Positions 18,308 to 27,800 of a DNA stretch of 64,000 bases are shown here, one piece after another. Location of the stretch: NCBI RefSeq assembly GCF_014529935.1, contig NZ_JACVFC010000005.1, positions 372,001 through 436,000 of the forward strand, given 5' to 3'. Under the pieces are notes generated by a model that searched no databases, was not told the DNA's origin, and worked only from the letters and a program-made list of their open reading frames with translations. Source of the stretch: Chitinophaga qingshengii (GTDB taxonomy: Bacteria > Bacteroidota > Bacteroidia > Chitinophagales > Chitinophagaceae). Every line of letters starts with the position of its first letter. The stretch's first letter is position 1. The translations under genes and the position numbers were made by a program.

Positions 18308-19873
18308 ATGAATCATCGGATAGCACGATGGGCAGTTTATCTTTTATGCCTGTTGGTGGATGTGAGCGTGGCTGCAAGCCTTTATCGCGGTTATTTAACA
18401 GGATGGATTTTATTACCGGTGGCCGTTGGCCTCACGTTGTTGACGTTGTTCGACCGCTTCCAGGGCAAACATGCCTTGTTACGCAACTATCCCTTACTGG
18501 GACGGCTGCGTTACCTGCTGGAGCATATCAGACCGGAGATGCGTCAATACTTTTTCGAGTCTGACACCGATGGCCGGCCGTTTAGCCGCCGTCAACGGGC
18601 AGTGGTGTATCAGCGTGCCAAAGACGTAAAACAAACCGTTGCTTTTGGTGCACTGGCAGACATGTATGAGCCGGGTTATGAGTGGGCTGCACATACGGCG
18701 TTTCCTACGAAAGTAAAGGCGGAAGCGCTGCGTGTAACCATCGGTAACGGGCAATGCAGCCAGCCATACAACGCGAGTTTATTAAATATCAGCGCAATGA
18801 GTTACGGTGCGCTGAGTAAAACAGCTATCCTTTCCCTCAACGGGGGCGCGCTGGTAGGCGGATTCGCCCACAATACCGGGGAAGGTGGCGTTAGTCCGTA
18901 TCACCTGCAACATGGCGGTGACCTGATCTGGCAGATCGGTACCGGTTATTTCGGCTGCCGCGATGAGAAAGGTAATTTCTCACCGGAAGTATATGCTGAA
19001 ACAGTTGCAGCCCCTTCTGTAAAGATGGTAGAATTGAAATTGAGCCAGGGCGCCAAACCAGGTAAGGGTGGGGTGTTGCCGGCGGCTAAGAATACGCCGG
19101 AAATCGCTGCTATCCGTAAGGTGAAACCAGGTGTCAGCGTATTATCGCCTGCGGCGCATACTGCTTTTGGCAACGAATATGAGATGCTGGCTTTTGTACA
19201 GCAGCTGCGTACACTCTCCGGTGGTAAGCCGGTGGGCTTCAAGTTATGTGTGGGCCGTAAAGATGAGTTTGAACGTATTTGTGCGGCGATGACCAATACT
19301 GGTATCTACCCCGACTTTATTACGGTAGATGGTGCAGAAGGTGGTACCGGCGCCGCTCCGCTGGAATTCACGGACAGCATTGGTATGCCTTTGTATGATG
19401 CGCTGGCTTTTGTGGTGAACATGCTGAAAAAGTATGACCTGAAACAGCACATTAAAATCATGGCCAGTGGCAAAATCATCACCGGTTTCGACATCATGAA
19501 AGTGCTGGCATTAGGTGCAGACGCCTGCTACAGCGCCAGAGGTATGATGCTGGCACTGGGTTGCATCCAGGCTTTGCAATGCGATAGCGGCAGCTGCCCT
19601 GTAGGTGTGGCTACCCAGGACCCAACTCTGTACCAGGGTGTGAATGTGACCGATAAAAAGGAGCGTGTGGCTAATTTCCATCGCAATACCATATATGCGC
19701 TGGCTGAACTGATGGGCGCCTGCGGCTTTGCTGCGCCTGACCAGGTAAACCCGGCAGCACTTTACAGAAGAGTAACGAGAACGGATATACGATCATATGA
19801 AGAAATTTATGCACCGGACAACGGCCGTTCTGCCGGAGCGGCGCTTTATCCGGGGCCATCAGTTAATAATTGA
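18308..19873 (+). CDS. Membrane-anchored FMN-binding glutamate-synthase-family protein
   Basis: A 521-residue protein. Two N-terminal membrane helices (about residues 8-30 and 33-50) precede a glutamate synthase FMN/Fe-S domain. Visible features are ISAMSYGALSKTAI, HNTGEGGVSPYH, VDGAEGGTGAAP, and the three-cysteine cluster CIQALQC-DSGSC followed by PVGVATQ, as for the 3Fe-4S site of GOGAT. The glutaminase domain of GltB is absent, so it is not a complete glutamate synthase; the true reaction of this stand-alone group is not established. The following GreA-like gene starts 15 bases after the stop, suggesting one transcript. Confidence 0.88.
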   Translation: MNHRIARWAVYLLCLLVDVSVAASLYRGYLTGWILLPVAVGLTLLTLFDRFQGKHALLRNYPLLGRLRYLLEHIRPEMRQYFFESDTDGRPFSRRQRAVVYQRAKDVKQTVAFGALADMYEPGYEWAAHTAFPTKVKAEALRVTIGNGQCSQPYNASLLNISAMSYGALSKTAILSLNGGALVGGFAHNTGEGGVSPYHLQHGGDLIWQIGTGYFGCRDEKGNFSPEVYAETVAAPSVKMVELKLSQGAKPGKGGVLPAAKNTPEIAAIRKVKPGVSVLSPAAHTAFGNEYEMLAFVQQLRTLSGGKPVGFKLCVGRKDEFERICAAMTNTGIYPDFITVDGAEGGTGAAPLEFTDSIGMPLYDALAFVVNMLKKYDLKQHIKIMASGKIITGFDIMKVLALGADACYSARGMMLALGCIQALQCDSGSCPVGVATQDPTLYQGVNVTDKKERVANFHRNTIYALAELMGACGFAAPDQVNPAALYRRVTRTDIRSYEEIYAPDNGRSAGAALYPGPSVNN

Positions 19874-19888
19874 TTAAATCCTGTTTTC

Positions 19889-20254
19889 ATGAAAAAGAAA
19901 CAGATTATCGTGTCCCAACATGATTACGACATCCTGAAAACGCTTTGTTACCATGCAGCCGGTTCAGCCAAGCTGAAAGAGGAGCTGGAAAGAGCGGTCA
20001 TCCGGAAAACAAAAGTACCCGACGATGTGGTACAGGTTAATTCTACGCTGCAATTCAGAGATGAACGCAGCGGCGCTGTACGCGAAGTGCAGCTGGTATT
20101 ACCTGCTGCCAGCAACATTCAGCTGGGGAAACTCTCTATCCTTTCGCCGATCGGTACTGCCCTGCTGGGGTACAGTACCGGCGATATCATTGACTGGGAA
20201 GTGCCTGCGGGTAAAACCCAACTGCATATTCTGCGGGTAGTCAATGAAGGATAG
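19889..20254 (+). CDS. GreA/GreB C-terminal-domain protein (Rnk-like)
   Basis: A 121-residue protein with a short helical N-terminus (about 1-45) and the GreA/GreB FKBP-like C-domain (about 50-120; LGKLSILSPIGTALLGYSTGDIIDWEVP). It lacks the full-length coiled coil of a cleavage factor, so it resembles Rnk, which binds RNA polymerase but does not stimulate cleavage; this is inference from length. It probably shares a transcript with the preceding FMN protein. A clear terminator follows. Confidence 0.85.
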   Translation: MKKKQIIVSQHDYDILKTLCYHAAGSAKLKEELERAVIRKTKVPDDVVQVNSTLQFRDERSGAVREVQLVLPAASNIQLGKLSILSPIGTALLGYSTGDIIDWEVPAGKTQLHILRVVNEG

Positions 20255-20301
20255 TCTTTAAAGGCTATAATGTTAGCGATCAAATATGTATCAAGCAAAA
20301 A

Positions 20302-20325
20302 AAGCCCCGGCGTCTGCCGGGGCTT
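20302..20325. terminator. Intrinsic terminator
   Basis: AAGCCCCGGC and GCCGGGGCTT pair around a GTCT loop, preceded by an A run and followed by TCTTATTT. It sits between the convergent GreA-like gene and the DUF192 gene and can serve both. Confidence 0.85.
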
Positions 20326-20336
20326 CTTATTTAGTA

Positions 20337-20882
20337 TCATTGTTTATGATAAACAACACGGTCGCCGTAGGCAATGTGGTATTTATCGGAGAAACCGCCG
20401 TTCACTTCCAGCACATACTGTGCTTTTTTGAAGGAGGGCAGGCTTTGTTCTGACAGTGGTGTTGCATATTTCTGGATAGACACGATCTCCAGTTTATCAT
20501 CCAGGTAGATGATATCCAGGGAGATATAGGTATTTTTCATCCAGAAAGACCGTTCTTCCATATCCGGGAAGATGAATAACATCCCCTGGTTATCGGTCAT
20601 TGACTTGCGGTACATCAGTCCATCTTCCCGTTGCTGATCGGTTTGCGCGAGTTGAATATCAATTTTGCGGATCGTATCAGCATTGTTTTTGGACAGAAAT
20701 GCCAGTTCGGCCTCTTTTTTAAACTCGCTGCCGTTGGAGGTAGCCTGGTTCGGAGTTTCCGTGCCGGTAGTGGTGCCGGTACCGGTTTCCGTGGTAGTGG
20801 CGCTGTTGTTGTTGCCGGAATTGTTGTTACAGCCGGACGCATACAGTGCGGCTATCAACAGGTATTTGAACGGTAGCTGCAT
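20337..20882 (-). CDS. DUF192 lipoprotein
   Basis: A 181-residue protein. The N-terminal signal ends in LYASGC, a lipobox-like site at Cys18, followed by a low-complexity N/T/G linker (about 19-55) and a DUF192 domain (about 70-180; REDGLMYRKSMTDNQGMLFIFP, MKNTYISLDIIYLD). The domain is a small beta barrel of unknown function, often exported. It is the last gene of a leftward operon: mqnE ends 7 bases upstream and the terminator at 20302-20325 lies just after its stop. Confidence 0.88.
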   Translation of the reverse strand: MQLPFKYLLIAALYASGCNNNSGNNNSATTTETGTGTTTGTETPNQATSNGSEFKKEAELAFLSKNNADTIRKIDIQLAQTDQQREDGLMYRKSMTDNQGMLFIFPDMEERSFWMKNTYISLDIIYLDDKLEIVSIQKYATPLSEQSLPSFKKAQYVLEVNGGFSDKYHIAYGDRVVYHKQ

Positions 20883-20889
20883 AAGGATA

Positions 20890-22071
20890 TTATTTGGCCA
20901 GTAGTTCCTCGTCAGAGAAAACTACATCTGTATAATCTTTGATTTCGTGGTACACGGTATCGCGTTCCACCGGTTTTCTGCCGGCCTGTTTAATCAGGTG
21001 GGCCAGCTGAGCGGTGTTCATGGAAGGGTTTTGTTCTTCCGCACCGGCCATGCTGTATATTTTGGTGGTATCGTCGATGGTACCGTCCAGGTCATTCACC
21101 CCGAAGGAGAGCGTGAGCTGTGCGGTATTTCTTCCCAGCATAGGCCAGTAGGCTTTCAGGTGCGGGAAGTTGTCCATATACAAACGGGCCACTGCATACA
21201 GTTTCAGGTCTTCTACGATGGAAGATTCCGGGATATCGGACATATCATTGCCTTTATTCCTGAATTTCAGCGGGATGAAGGTATTAAAACCATGTGTTTC
21301 GTCCTGCAGCTGCCGCAAACGTTCCATATGGTCGATGCGGTGCTCGTAGGATTCTATATGACCGTACAGCATGGTGGCGTTGGTCACCATACCACGATTG
21401 TGGGCGGCGCGGTGAATAGCCAGCCATCCGTCTGCATCTACCTTGTCGTGGCATATTTTGGCGCGCACGTCGGGATGGAAGATCTCCGCACCACCGCCCG
21501 GCATGGATTGCAGGCCTGCTTCGTTAAGGATACGCATACCTTCGTCTACGCTCACTTTGGCTTTGCGGAACATATAATCCAGTTCCACCGCTGTAAATCC
21601 TTTCACATGCAGATCGGGGCGGTGGGCTTTGATTTGTTTGATCAGTTCCACGAAGAAATCGAGCTGCATCTTGGGATGTACGCCGCCGACGATGTGCACT
21701 TCCGTTACCGGCTGCCCGTCGTAGCTTTTTACGATGTCCATCATCTGATCGATGCTCAGTTCCCAGCCATCTTCCCGGTTTTTATACAGCCGGGAGTAGG
21801 AGCAAAAGTGACAGGTGAACACGCATACGTTGGTAGGCTCTATATGAAAATTACGGTTGAAATAAGTCTTATCGCCATGCATGCGTTCCCGCACGTGGTT
21901 GGCCAGTGCGCCTAAAAAGCCGATATCGCCTTTTTCAAATAAGGTCAGCCCATCTGCGGGCGTAATTCTTTCCTGGCGGAGGATTTTTTCTGCAATGTTC
22001 TTCAGGTCAGTGTCCAGTGCGGCTTGCTGAAGAAGTGTCTGAACTGCCGGATAATCTTGTCTCATCGTCAT
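20890..22071 (-). CDS. mqnE: Aminofutalosine synthase MqnE
   Basis: A 393-residue radical SAM enzyme. The cluster-binding motif C-x3-C-x2-C is at Cys83, Cys87 and Cys90 (CVFTCHFC). MqnE-type blocks follow: GGVHPKM, SMPGGGAEIF, NATMLYGHIESY, FIPLKFRN, and LSFGVNDLDGT. These separate it from the related MqnC, which carries a different C-terminal pattern. It joins 3-[(1-carboxyvinyl)oxy]benzoate to SAM-derived adenosyl in the futalosine route to menaquinone. The ATG start at 22071 overlaps the stop of the M43 protease gene by four bases (ATGA), so the genes are translationally coupled or at least cotranscribed. No other mqn gene is in the window. Confidence 0.92.
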   Translation of the reverse strand: MTMRQDYPAVQTLLQQAALDTDLKNIAEKILRQERITPADGLTLFEKGDIGFLGALANHVRERMHGDKTYFNRNFHIEPTNVCVFTCHFCSYSRLYKNREDGWELSIDQMMDIVKSYDGQPVTEVHIVGGVHPKMQLDFFVELIKQIKAHRPDLHVKGFTAVELDYMFRKAKVSVDEGMRILNEAGLQSMPGGGAEIFHPDVRAKICHDKVDADGWLAIHRAAHNRGMVTNATMLYGHIESYEHRIDHMERLRQLQDETHGFNTFIPLKFRNKGNDMSDIPESSIVEDLKLYAVARLYMDNFPHLKAYWPMLGRNTAQLTLSFGVNDLDGTIDDTTKIYSMAGAEEQNPSMNTAQLAHLIKQAGRKPVERDTVYHEIKDYTDVVFSDEELLAK

Positions 22072-24215
22072 CTTACTTTCATTAATTTAATGGTGTTGGC
22101 CCTGTTCCTGTAAATTAATTTTACAAAATAAACACCATTTGGCTCATTTACCAAATTAAAGGTCATCCGGTTGTTGGCGCCAATGGCATTACCTGCTTTG
22201 GAGGCTACCAACTGCCCGCCGGCATTGTACAGGTTCACCTGCAGGAGGTCGTCCGGCCGCTCATAAAAGCTGATCCATACGATGCCGTCGGTAGGATTGG
22301 GGTGTATCAGCACCCCGGCTTTGCGCAGGTCCGGAAGGATGTCTTTGGTGACAATGCGGATATTGTCAATATAGATGTTGTTCTCCGCGTTGGAGATATT
22401 CCTGAATACTACCTGGAATTTGTCTTTTCCCACCAGGGCGGTGAGGTCTACGGAATCACGGCGCCATTCGTTTTGAGTAGGAACGAACTCGTCTTTTGTG
22501 GCCGTGGGGCGGGTAATAAGGTTTTTGCCCCATTTACTATAGGCCAGGGCAGTGGTTTGGTGACAGTCTTTGGTTACCAGCACTTGCAGGGTGTCCCACA
22601 CATTGGCCAGCATATCGGGATCGGAGTACACGGCGGCGGCCACGTCAAAGAAGAGGAACACGGAGTCGTGGCCCTGGGCGTCCAGTACCGGGGTAATGAG
22701 GTCGTCTGTCTGATCGTTTACATTGTATCCCTTATTGCGTACCAGGGCGGAGGCATTGCTGTTGTGGCCTGTGTTCCGGTCGCGTTCCCAGGTGAAGCTG
22801 AAGTCGGGGTTGTAGATGTCCCATCCCGGAGGAGGGAAGCTGTCCTGCTCAAAACCTTCTTCAAAAGGCAGCTGTACTTCCGTGTCGTAATGGAAGCGGC
22901 TGCTGCTGGTATCATTGGCTGCATTGGCATCTGGCAGGCCATTTGGCTGCTGCGTATAGGCTTGCAGGTTATAGGCGCCCACGGTTACCCGGGTGGCCGG
23001 CAGCGTTACCTTCACGCTTTGCAGGCTGGCCAGGTTGCCTTGCCAGTCGTAGCTGACAGGCGTGCCGTTATTGAGCCGGTATTGAATACGTACCGAGGTG
23101 AGCGGGCGGGTACCTTTGTTGCGCAGGGTAACCTCCGGCAGGATACGGTTATCACATCGTTTGCCACTGGCGCCGTTAACGGCCACCAGGGCGGCGTCGT
23201 TGTCCGGTAATACAACCGGCGTGCAGCCGTTGGAGGACATCAGGCTGGCAACGGTGTTTTCCAGCACATCGCGCATACGGCCTGCCTGTCCGGCAGTGAA
23301 GAGGTGCATACAGGCATCGTCGGTATAGTCCATATAGTTCATGAACATAATACCGGGGAAGCCGGGGCTGCAGTTGTCCATTTTGGGGAAAGCGGGGCAT
23401 CCGTAGGTATTGTCGCCCTGCAGCGGGGTATCGGTGATACCGTCGTCTATGGCGCAGGAACCGCCGTCGTCGCCCCAGATATGTTTGAGTCCGAAATAAT
23501 GGCCTATTTCATGGGTGGTGGTGCGTCCGAGGTTATAGACACGGCCTACGCTGCCGGAAGTGCCAAAGGCGGAGTAGAGGATAACGACCCCTTCCTGCTG
23601 GCTGGGGTAACCAACGCCCGGAGGGGCGGCAACGCCCAGGAAATTGCCCGAAAGGCGGGTTACCCAGATGTTGAGGTACTTTTGGGTATCCCAGGCATCG
23701 GAGCCGCCGTATTGGTCGTATTTTACGTCCGGTGCGCCGCCGCTGATATCATAACTGCGGCCGGCGGTTGTTTTTACGCGTACAATGCCCGTGGTAGGCT
23801 CATCACCGGGCGTACGCTGTGCGAGGCAGAAACTGATACGGGTATTGCCGATAACAGGCTGCCATACCGGCGGAACCATGCTTACATCCGGATTGGAGGC
23901 GTTATAGTCCTGGTTGAGCACGGCTATTTGCGACATCACCTGTACATCGGTAACGAGGTCCGGGTCATCGAGCACGATATGCACGACTACCGGGATAGTA
24001 ACAGCCTGATTGGTGGTGGCGGCTCTGGCTTGTGGCCGCATACTGCGGAGCTGCTGCCAGCGCAGCATGTTTTTTTCATTGTTGTCAATTACTTGTTGCA
24101 GGTAGGGATGTTCGATAACCCGCTGTTGCAGTGCAACGGCGGTGCCGCATTGGCGCTGGCCCACAGCGGCCAGGCTGTAAAGTAAGGTAAACAGGATAAT
24201 AAATGTGTGGCGCAA
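22068..24215 (-). CDS. Secreted M43-family zinc metalloprotease with type IX sorting domain
   Basis: A 715-residue protein. A signal peptide (FIILFTLLYSLAAVGQ) follows the start, which is TTG at 24215; no in-frame ATG precedes it. The catalytic domain (about 70-335) has HEIGHYFGLKH at about residue 235 and a downstream FMNYMDYTDD Met-turn region, typical of pappalysin-like M43 enzymes. A CARDB-like module (about 340-430) and a jelly-roll-like region (about 440-620) follow. The last 80 residues form a type IX sorting domain (HPNPTDGIVWISF to IKLMKVR). It should be secreted or surface-attached through the type IX system and degrade protein. Its stop overlaps mqnE. Confidence 0.9.
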   Translation of the reverse strand: MRHTFIILFTLLYSLAAVGQRQCGTAVALQQRVIEHPYLQQVIDNNEKNMLRWQQLRSMRPQARAATTNQAVTIPVVVHIVLDDPDLVTDVQVMSQIAVLNQDYNASNPDVSMVPPVWQPVIGNTRISFCLAQRTPGDEPTTGIVRVKTTAGRSYDISGGAPDVKYDQYGGSDAWDTQKYLNIWVTRLSGNFLGVAAPPGVGYPSQQEGVVILYSAFGTSGSVGRVYNLGRTTTHEIGHYFGLKHIWGDDGGSCAIDDGITDTPLQGDNTYGCPAFPKMDNCSPGFPGIMFMNYMDYTDDACMHLFTAGQAGRMRDVLENTVASLMSSNGCTPVVLPDNDAALVAVNGASGKRCDNRILPEVTLRNKGTRPLTSVRIQYRLNNGTPVSYDWQGNLASLQSVKVTLPATRVTVGAYNLQAYTQQPNGLPDANAANDTSSSRFHYDTEVQLPFEEGFEQDSFPPPGWDIYNPDFSFTWERDRNTGHNSNASALVRNKGYNVNDQTDDLITPVLDAQGHDSVFLFFDVAAAVYSDPDMLANVWDTLQVLVTKDCHQTTALAYSKWGKNLITRPTATKDEFVPTQNEWRRDSVDLTALVGKDKFQVVFRNISNAENNIYIDNIRIVTKDILPDLRKAGVLIHPNPTDGIVWISFYERPDDLLQVNLYNAGGQLVASKAGNAIGANNRMTFNLVNEPNGVYFVKLIYRNRANTIKLMKVR

Positions 24216-24326
24216 TGATGGTTGTTATTAGAAATTAATCAGATGGTTTTTCGGGTTTTGATGATGCTGTAATATACGGAGCAGATCCGGTATTTCCGTC
24301 ACAGTAAGAAGGGGTGGCGCATAAAA

Positions 24327-24353
24327 AAGCCCTTCCGTTCTGCGGAAGGGCTT
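24327..24353. terminator. Intrinsic terminator
   Basis: AAGCCCTTCCG and CGGAAGGGCTT pair around a five-base loop, with A and T runs on either side. It lies 28 bases beyond the thioredoxin stop (minus strand), and therefore most likely ends the dnaE-thioredoxin transcription. Confidence 0.85.
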
Positions 24354-24380
24354 TTCATCACTCAGTTTCGTTTATCTCTT

Positions 24381-24698
24381 TTACAGGTTAGCCTGTATTT
24401 TTTTCTCGAGTACAGCTTTCGGAACAGCGCCTACTTGTTTGTCAACCACCTGACCACCTTTGATGAACAGGATAGCAGGGATGCTGGTGATACCGTAGTC
24501 AATGGAAATCTGAGGGTTCAGGTCCACGTTAACTTTACCGATATTTACTTTGCCGTCATAATCTTTAGACAGTTCTTCGATAACCGGACCGATAGCGCGG
24601 CAAGGACCACACCATTCTGCCCAAAAATCTACCACAGTCAATTTATCGGAGTCCAGGACTTCCGTTTGAAAGTTCGCGTCAGTGAATTCTAAAGCCAT
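24381..24698 (-). CDS. trxA: Thioredoxin
   Basis: A 105-residue cytosolic thioredoxin with the active site WCGPC (Cys30, Cys33), the cis-Pro loop (GITSIPAILFIKGGQ, about residues 70-85) and no signal peptide. It reduces protein disulfides using thioredoxin reductase. It lies 105 bases downstream of dnaE on the same strand, with an AT-rich gap that may hold its own promoter, and a terminator follows. Confidence 0.95.
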   Translation of the reverse strand: MALEFTDANFQTEVLDSDKLTVVDFWAEWCGPCRAIGPVIEELSKDYDGKVNIGKVNVDLNPQISIDYGITSIPAILFIKGGQVVDKQVGAVPKAVLEKKIQANL

Positions 24699-24803
24699 AA
24701 GATATTATAATTTAAAGGTGTTTATTAATAGTTGTTTTTGATTGTTTACGGGTGTATTAGATCAAAACTTGAACCGAGTGCAAATTACTGCTTTTTTGAC
24801 ATC

Positions 24804-27800
24804 CTACTTATTGATAATCTCGATATACACATCGATATCCGGCTCTTTTCGCAGGAAATGCGCCAACTCGTCATTCATCTCGATGTTTTTATTGAAAGTG
24901 TGCAGTTTTACCTGGAGATTATTGTCAATATCAACGAGCTGCATATGCAGCGGACTGTTGCCCGGGTAGCGGTTGATATTTTCTACCAGGAAATCCACGG
25001 TTTCGCGTTTCAGGTGTTTGGGGGAAGTAGCGAGATATACTTGTTTGGTATGTGTTTTCTTCACTTCCTGCAACAGCTGAATGCTGTTTACCTTGAATTC
25101 ATATTCATTGTCATTAAAGCGCTTGGATTTAAACCCGCCGTTGATGAACAGGCACAGACCGGGTTTGAGGTAAGGCGCAAACCGGATGAAGTCCTCACTC
25201 CACAGGGCAAATTCAAATTTGCCGGAGTAGTCTTCAATGGTCATGATACCAAATTGCCGGTTATTGCGGGAGATCCTTTCCTGGGCGTTGGTGACATACA
25301 CCGCCAGGCGGAAGTTGCGTTCACGGGAACGGCCGCCAGTACTGCCGGGGGTGGCTATTTCAGCCTGATATTCCACCAGTTCCTGTACGGAGTTCATGTT
25401 ATAGTGCTTCAGCTCGAAACGGTAGTCGTCCAGCGGGTGACCGGAGATGTAGATACCTGTAATGTCACGTTCGTTGTTGAGTTTCATGATCAGCGGCCAT
25501 GGATCGCAGTTCGGGATTTTCGGCGGCTCTACATCCGGCATCTCGTCCGCTCCGAAGAGGCTGGCGATAGGGGATGCGCCTGCTGAAACCTGTTGGCCGA
25601 ATTTCACGATTTTATCGAGACCGCTCATCGGCTCGTTTTCCGGCTTATGGAAATACTGCGCCCGGTGGAATTCCGGGAAACAGTCGAAAGCGCCGGACAT
25701 AATCAGGGCCTCCAGTGATTTTTTATTGACAGCGCGTTGGTTCACGCGTTTGATAAAGTCGAATACGGTTTTGAAAGTGCCTTCTTTTTTTCGTTCTTCC
25801 AGCAAATTTTCCACGGCTGCTTCACCCACGCCTTTCAAGCCACCGAGGCCGAAACGGATCTGTCCTTTTTTGTTTACCGCAAAACCTTTCAGGGATTCGT
25901 TCACATCCGGCGGCAATACGTCGATGCCCATCCGTTTACATTCTTCCATGAAGAAGGTGATCTTCTCAATGTTGCTGGCGCAGTTCAGTACAGACGCCAT
26001 GTATTCGGAGGGATAGTGGGCTTTGAGGTAAGCGGTCTGGTAGGCCACAAATGCATAGCAGGTAGCGTGCGATTTATTGAACGCATAGGACGCGAAGGCT
26101 TCCCAGTCGGTCCAAACCTTTTCGCAGACTTTCAGGTCGTAGCCATGGGAGGCGCAACCTTCCATGAACTGGGCCTTCATTTTGTTCAGTACCGCGATTT
26201 GTTTTTTACCCATCGCTTTACGGAGGATATCCGCATCACCGCGGGAGAAGTTGGCCAGTTTCTGACTGAGCAACATTACCTGTTCCTGGTATACGCAGAT
26301 ACCATATGTTTCCGCCAGGTGTTCCTCCATGTCCGGCAGGTCGAAGGTTACCGGCTCCATACCGTGTTTACGGCGGATGAAAGACGGGATATACTCGAGC
26401 GGACCCGGACGGTACAAGGCGTTCATGGCGATGAGGTCATCGAACCGGTCCGGTTTCAGTTCGCGGAGGTATTTCTGCATGCCGGGCGACTCGAACTGGA
26501 ACGTGGCGTTGGTTTCGCCTTTCTGGTACAGTTCATATGTTTTGGCGTCGTCCAGCGGAATGTTGTCGATTTCAATTTCCACGCCGTGGTTCATACGGAT
26601 CAGCTCCAGCGCGCCTTTGATGATGGTAAGGGTTTTCAAACCCAGGAAGTCCATCTTGATAACGCCGGCCGATTCGATGATGCTGCCCTCAAACTGGGTA
26701 ACCAGCAGGTCAGAGTCTTTAGCAGTGGATACGGGAATAAGATCGTAGAGGTCCTGCGGGGCGATGATGATACCGGCTGCATGGATACCGGTGTTACGTA
26801 CGGAGCCTTCCAGTACGCAGGCTTCCCGGAGTACTTCACCTTGCAGGTCATCACCTTTGATGAGTTCCCGCAGGCGTTTTACGTTTTCAATATCTTCACC
26901 GGCGAGGCCTTCTTTTTCGGACAGGCTTTTTTCGCCTTCCAGTGGTGCGTTGAAGATACGGTCCAGCTGGATACCGGGTTTATCGGGTACCAGTTTGGCC
27001 AGGCCATTGGAGTCTATAAGGGGCAGGTCCATTACACGGGCTACGTCCTTGATACTCATTTTGGCGGCCATAGTACCGTAGGTAATGATCTGTGCTACCT
27101 GGTTGCGGCCATATTTCTGTACCACATAATCGATTACTTTCTGACGGCCTTCATCATCGAAGTCCGTATCGATATCGGGCATGCTCTTACGGTCCGGGTT
27201 AAGGAAACGTTCGAACAGGAGGTTGTATTTGATGGGATCGATATTGGTAATACCGATACAGTAAGCCACCGCTGAACCGGCGGCGGAGCCACGGCCGGGG
27301 CCGATGAATACGCCGAGGTCGCGACCGGCCTTGATGAAGTCGGATACGATGAGGAAGTAACCGGCAAAACCCATGTTTTCGATTACCTGCAATTCAAAGT
27401 TGATACGTTCTTCAATATCGGCGGTCATTTCCACGTAGCGGGTGCGGGCGCCTTCGTAGGTGAGATGCCGCAGGTATTGGTCCTGCGTCAGAAATTCTTT
27501 CGGAATGGGGAAGTTGGGCAGCAGGATATCACGCTTCAGGTCCAGTAGCTGCACTTTATCCACAATTTCGTTGGTATTGTCTATGGCTTGTGGAAGATCA
27601 TGGAACAATGCGCTCATTTCTTCCGTCGTTTTAAAATAGAACTGGTCGTTATAAAACGCGAAGCGGGTATTTTTGGACGATACCTCATCGTCAGAGAATT
27701 CTTTGTTGGTAGGCGTGCTTTTTTTCTCGCCGGTATTGATACAGAGCAGGATGTCGTGCGCGTTGGCATCGGCCTGGTCTACATAGTGCGAGTCATTGGA

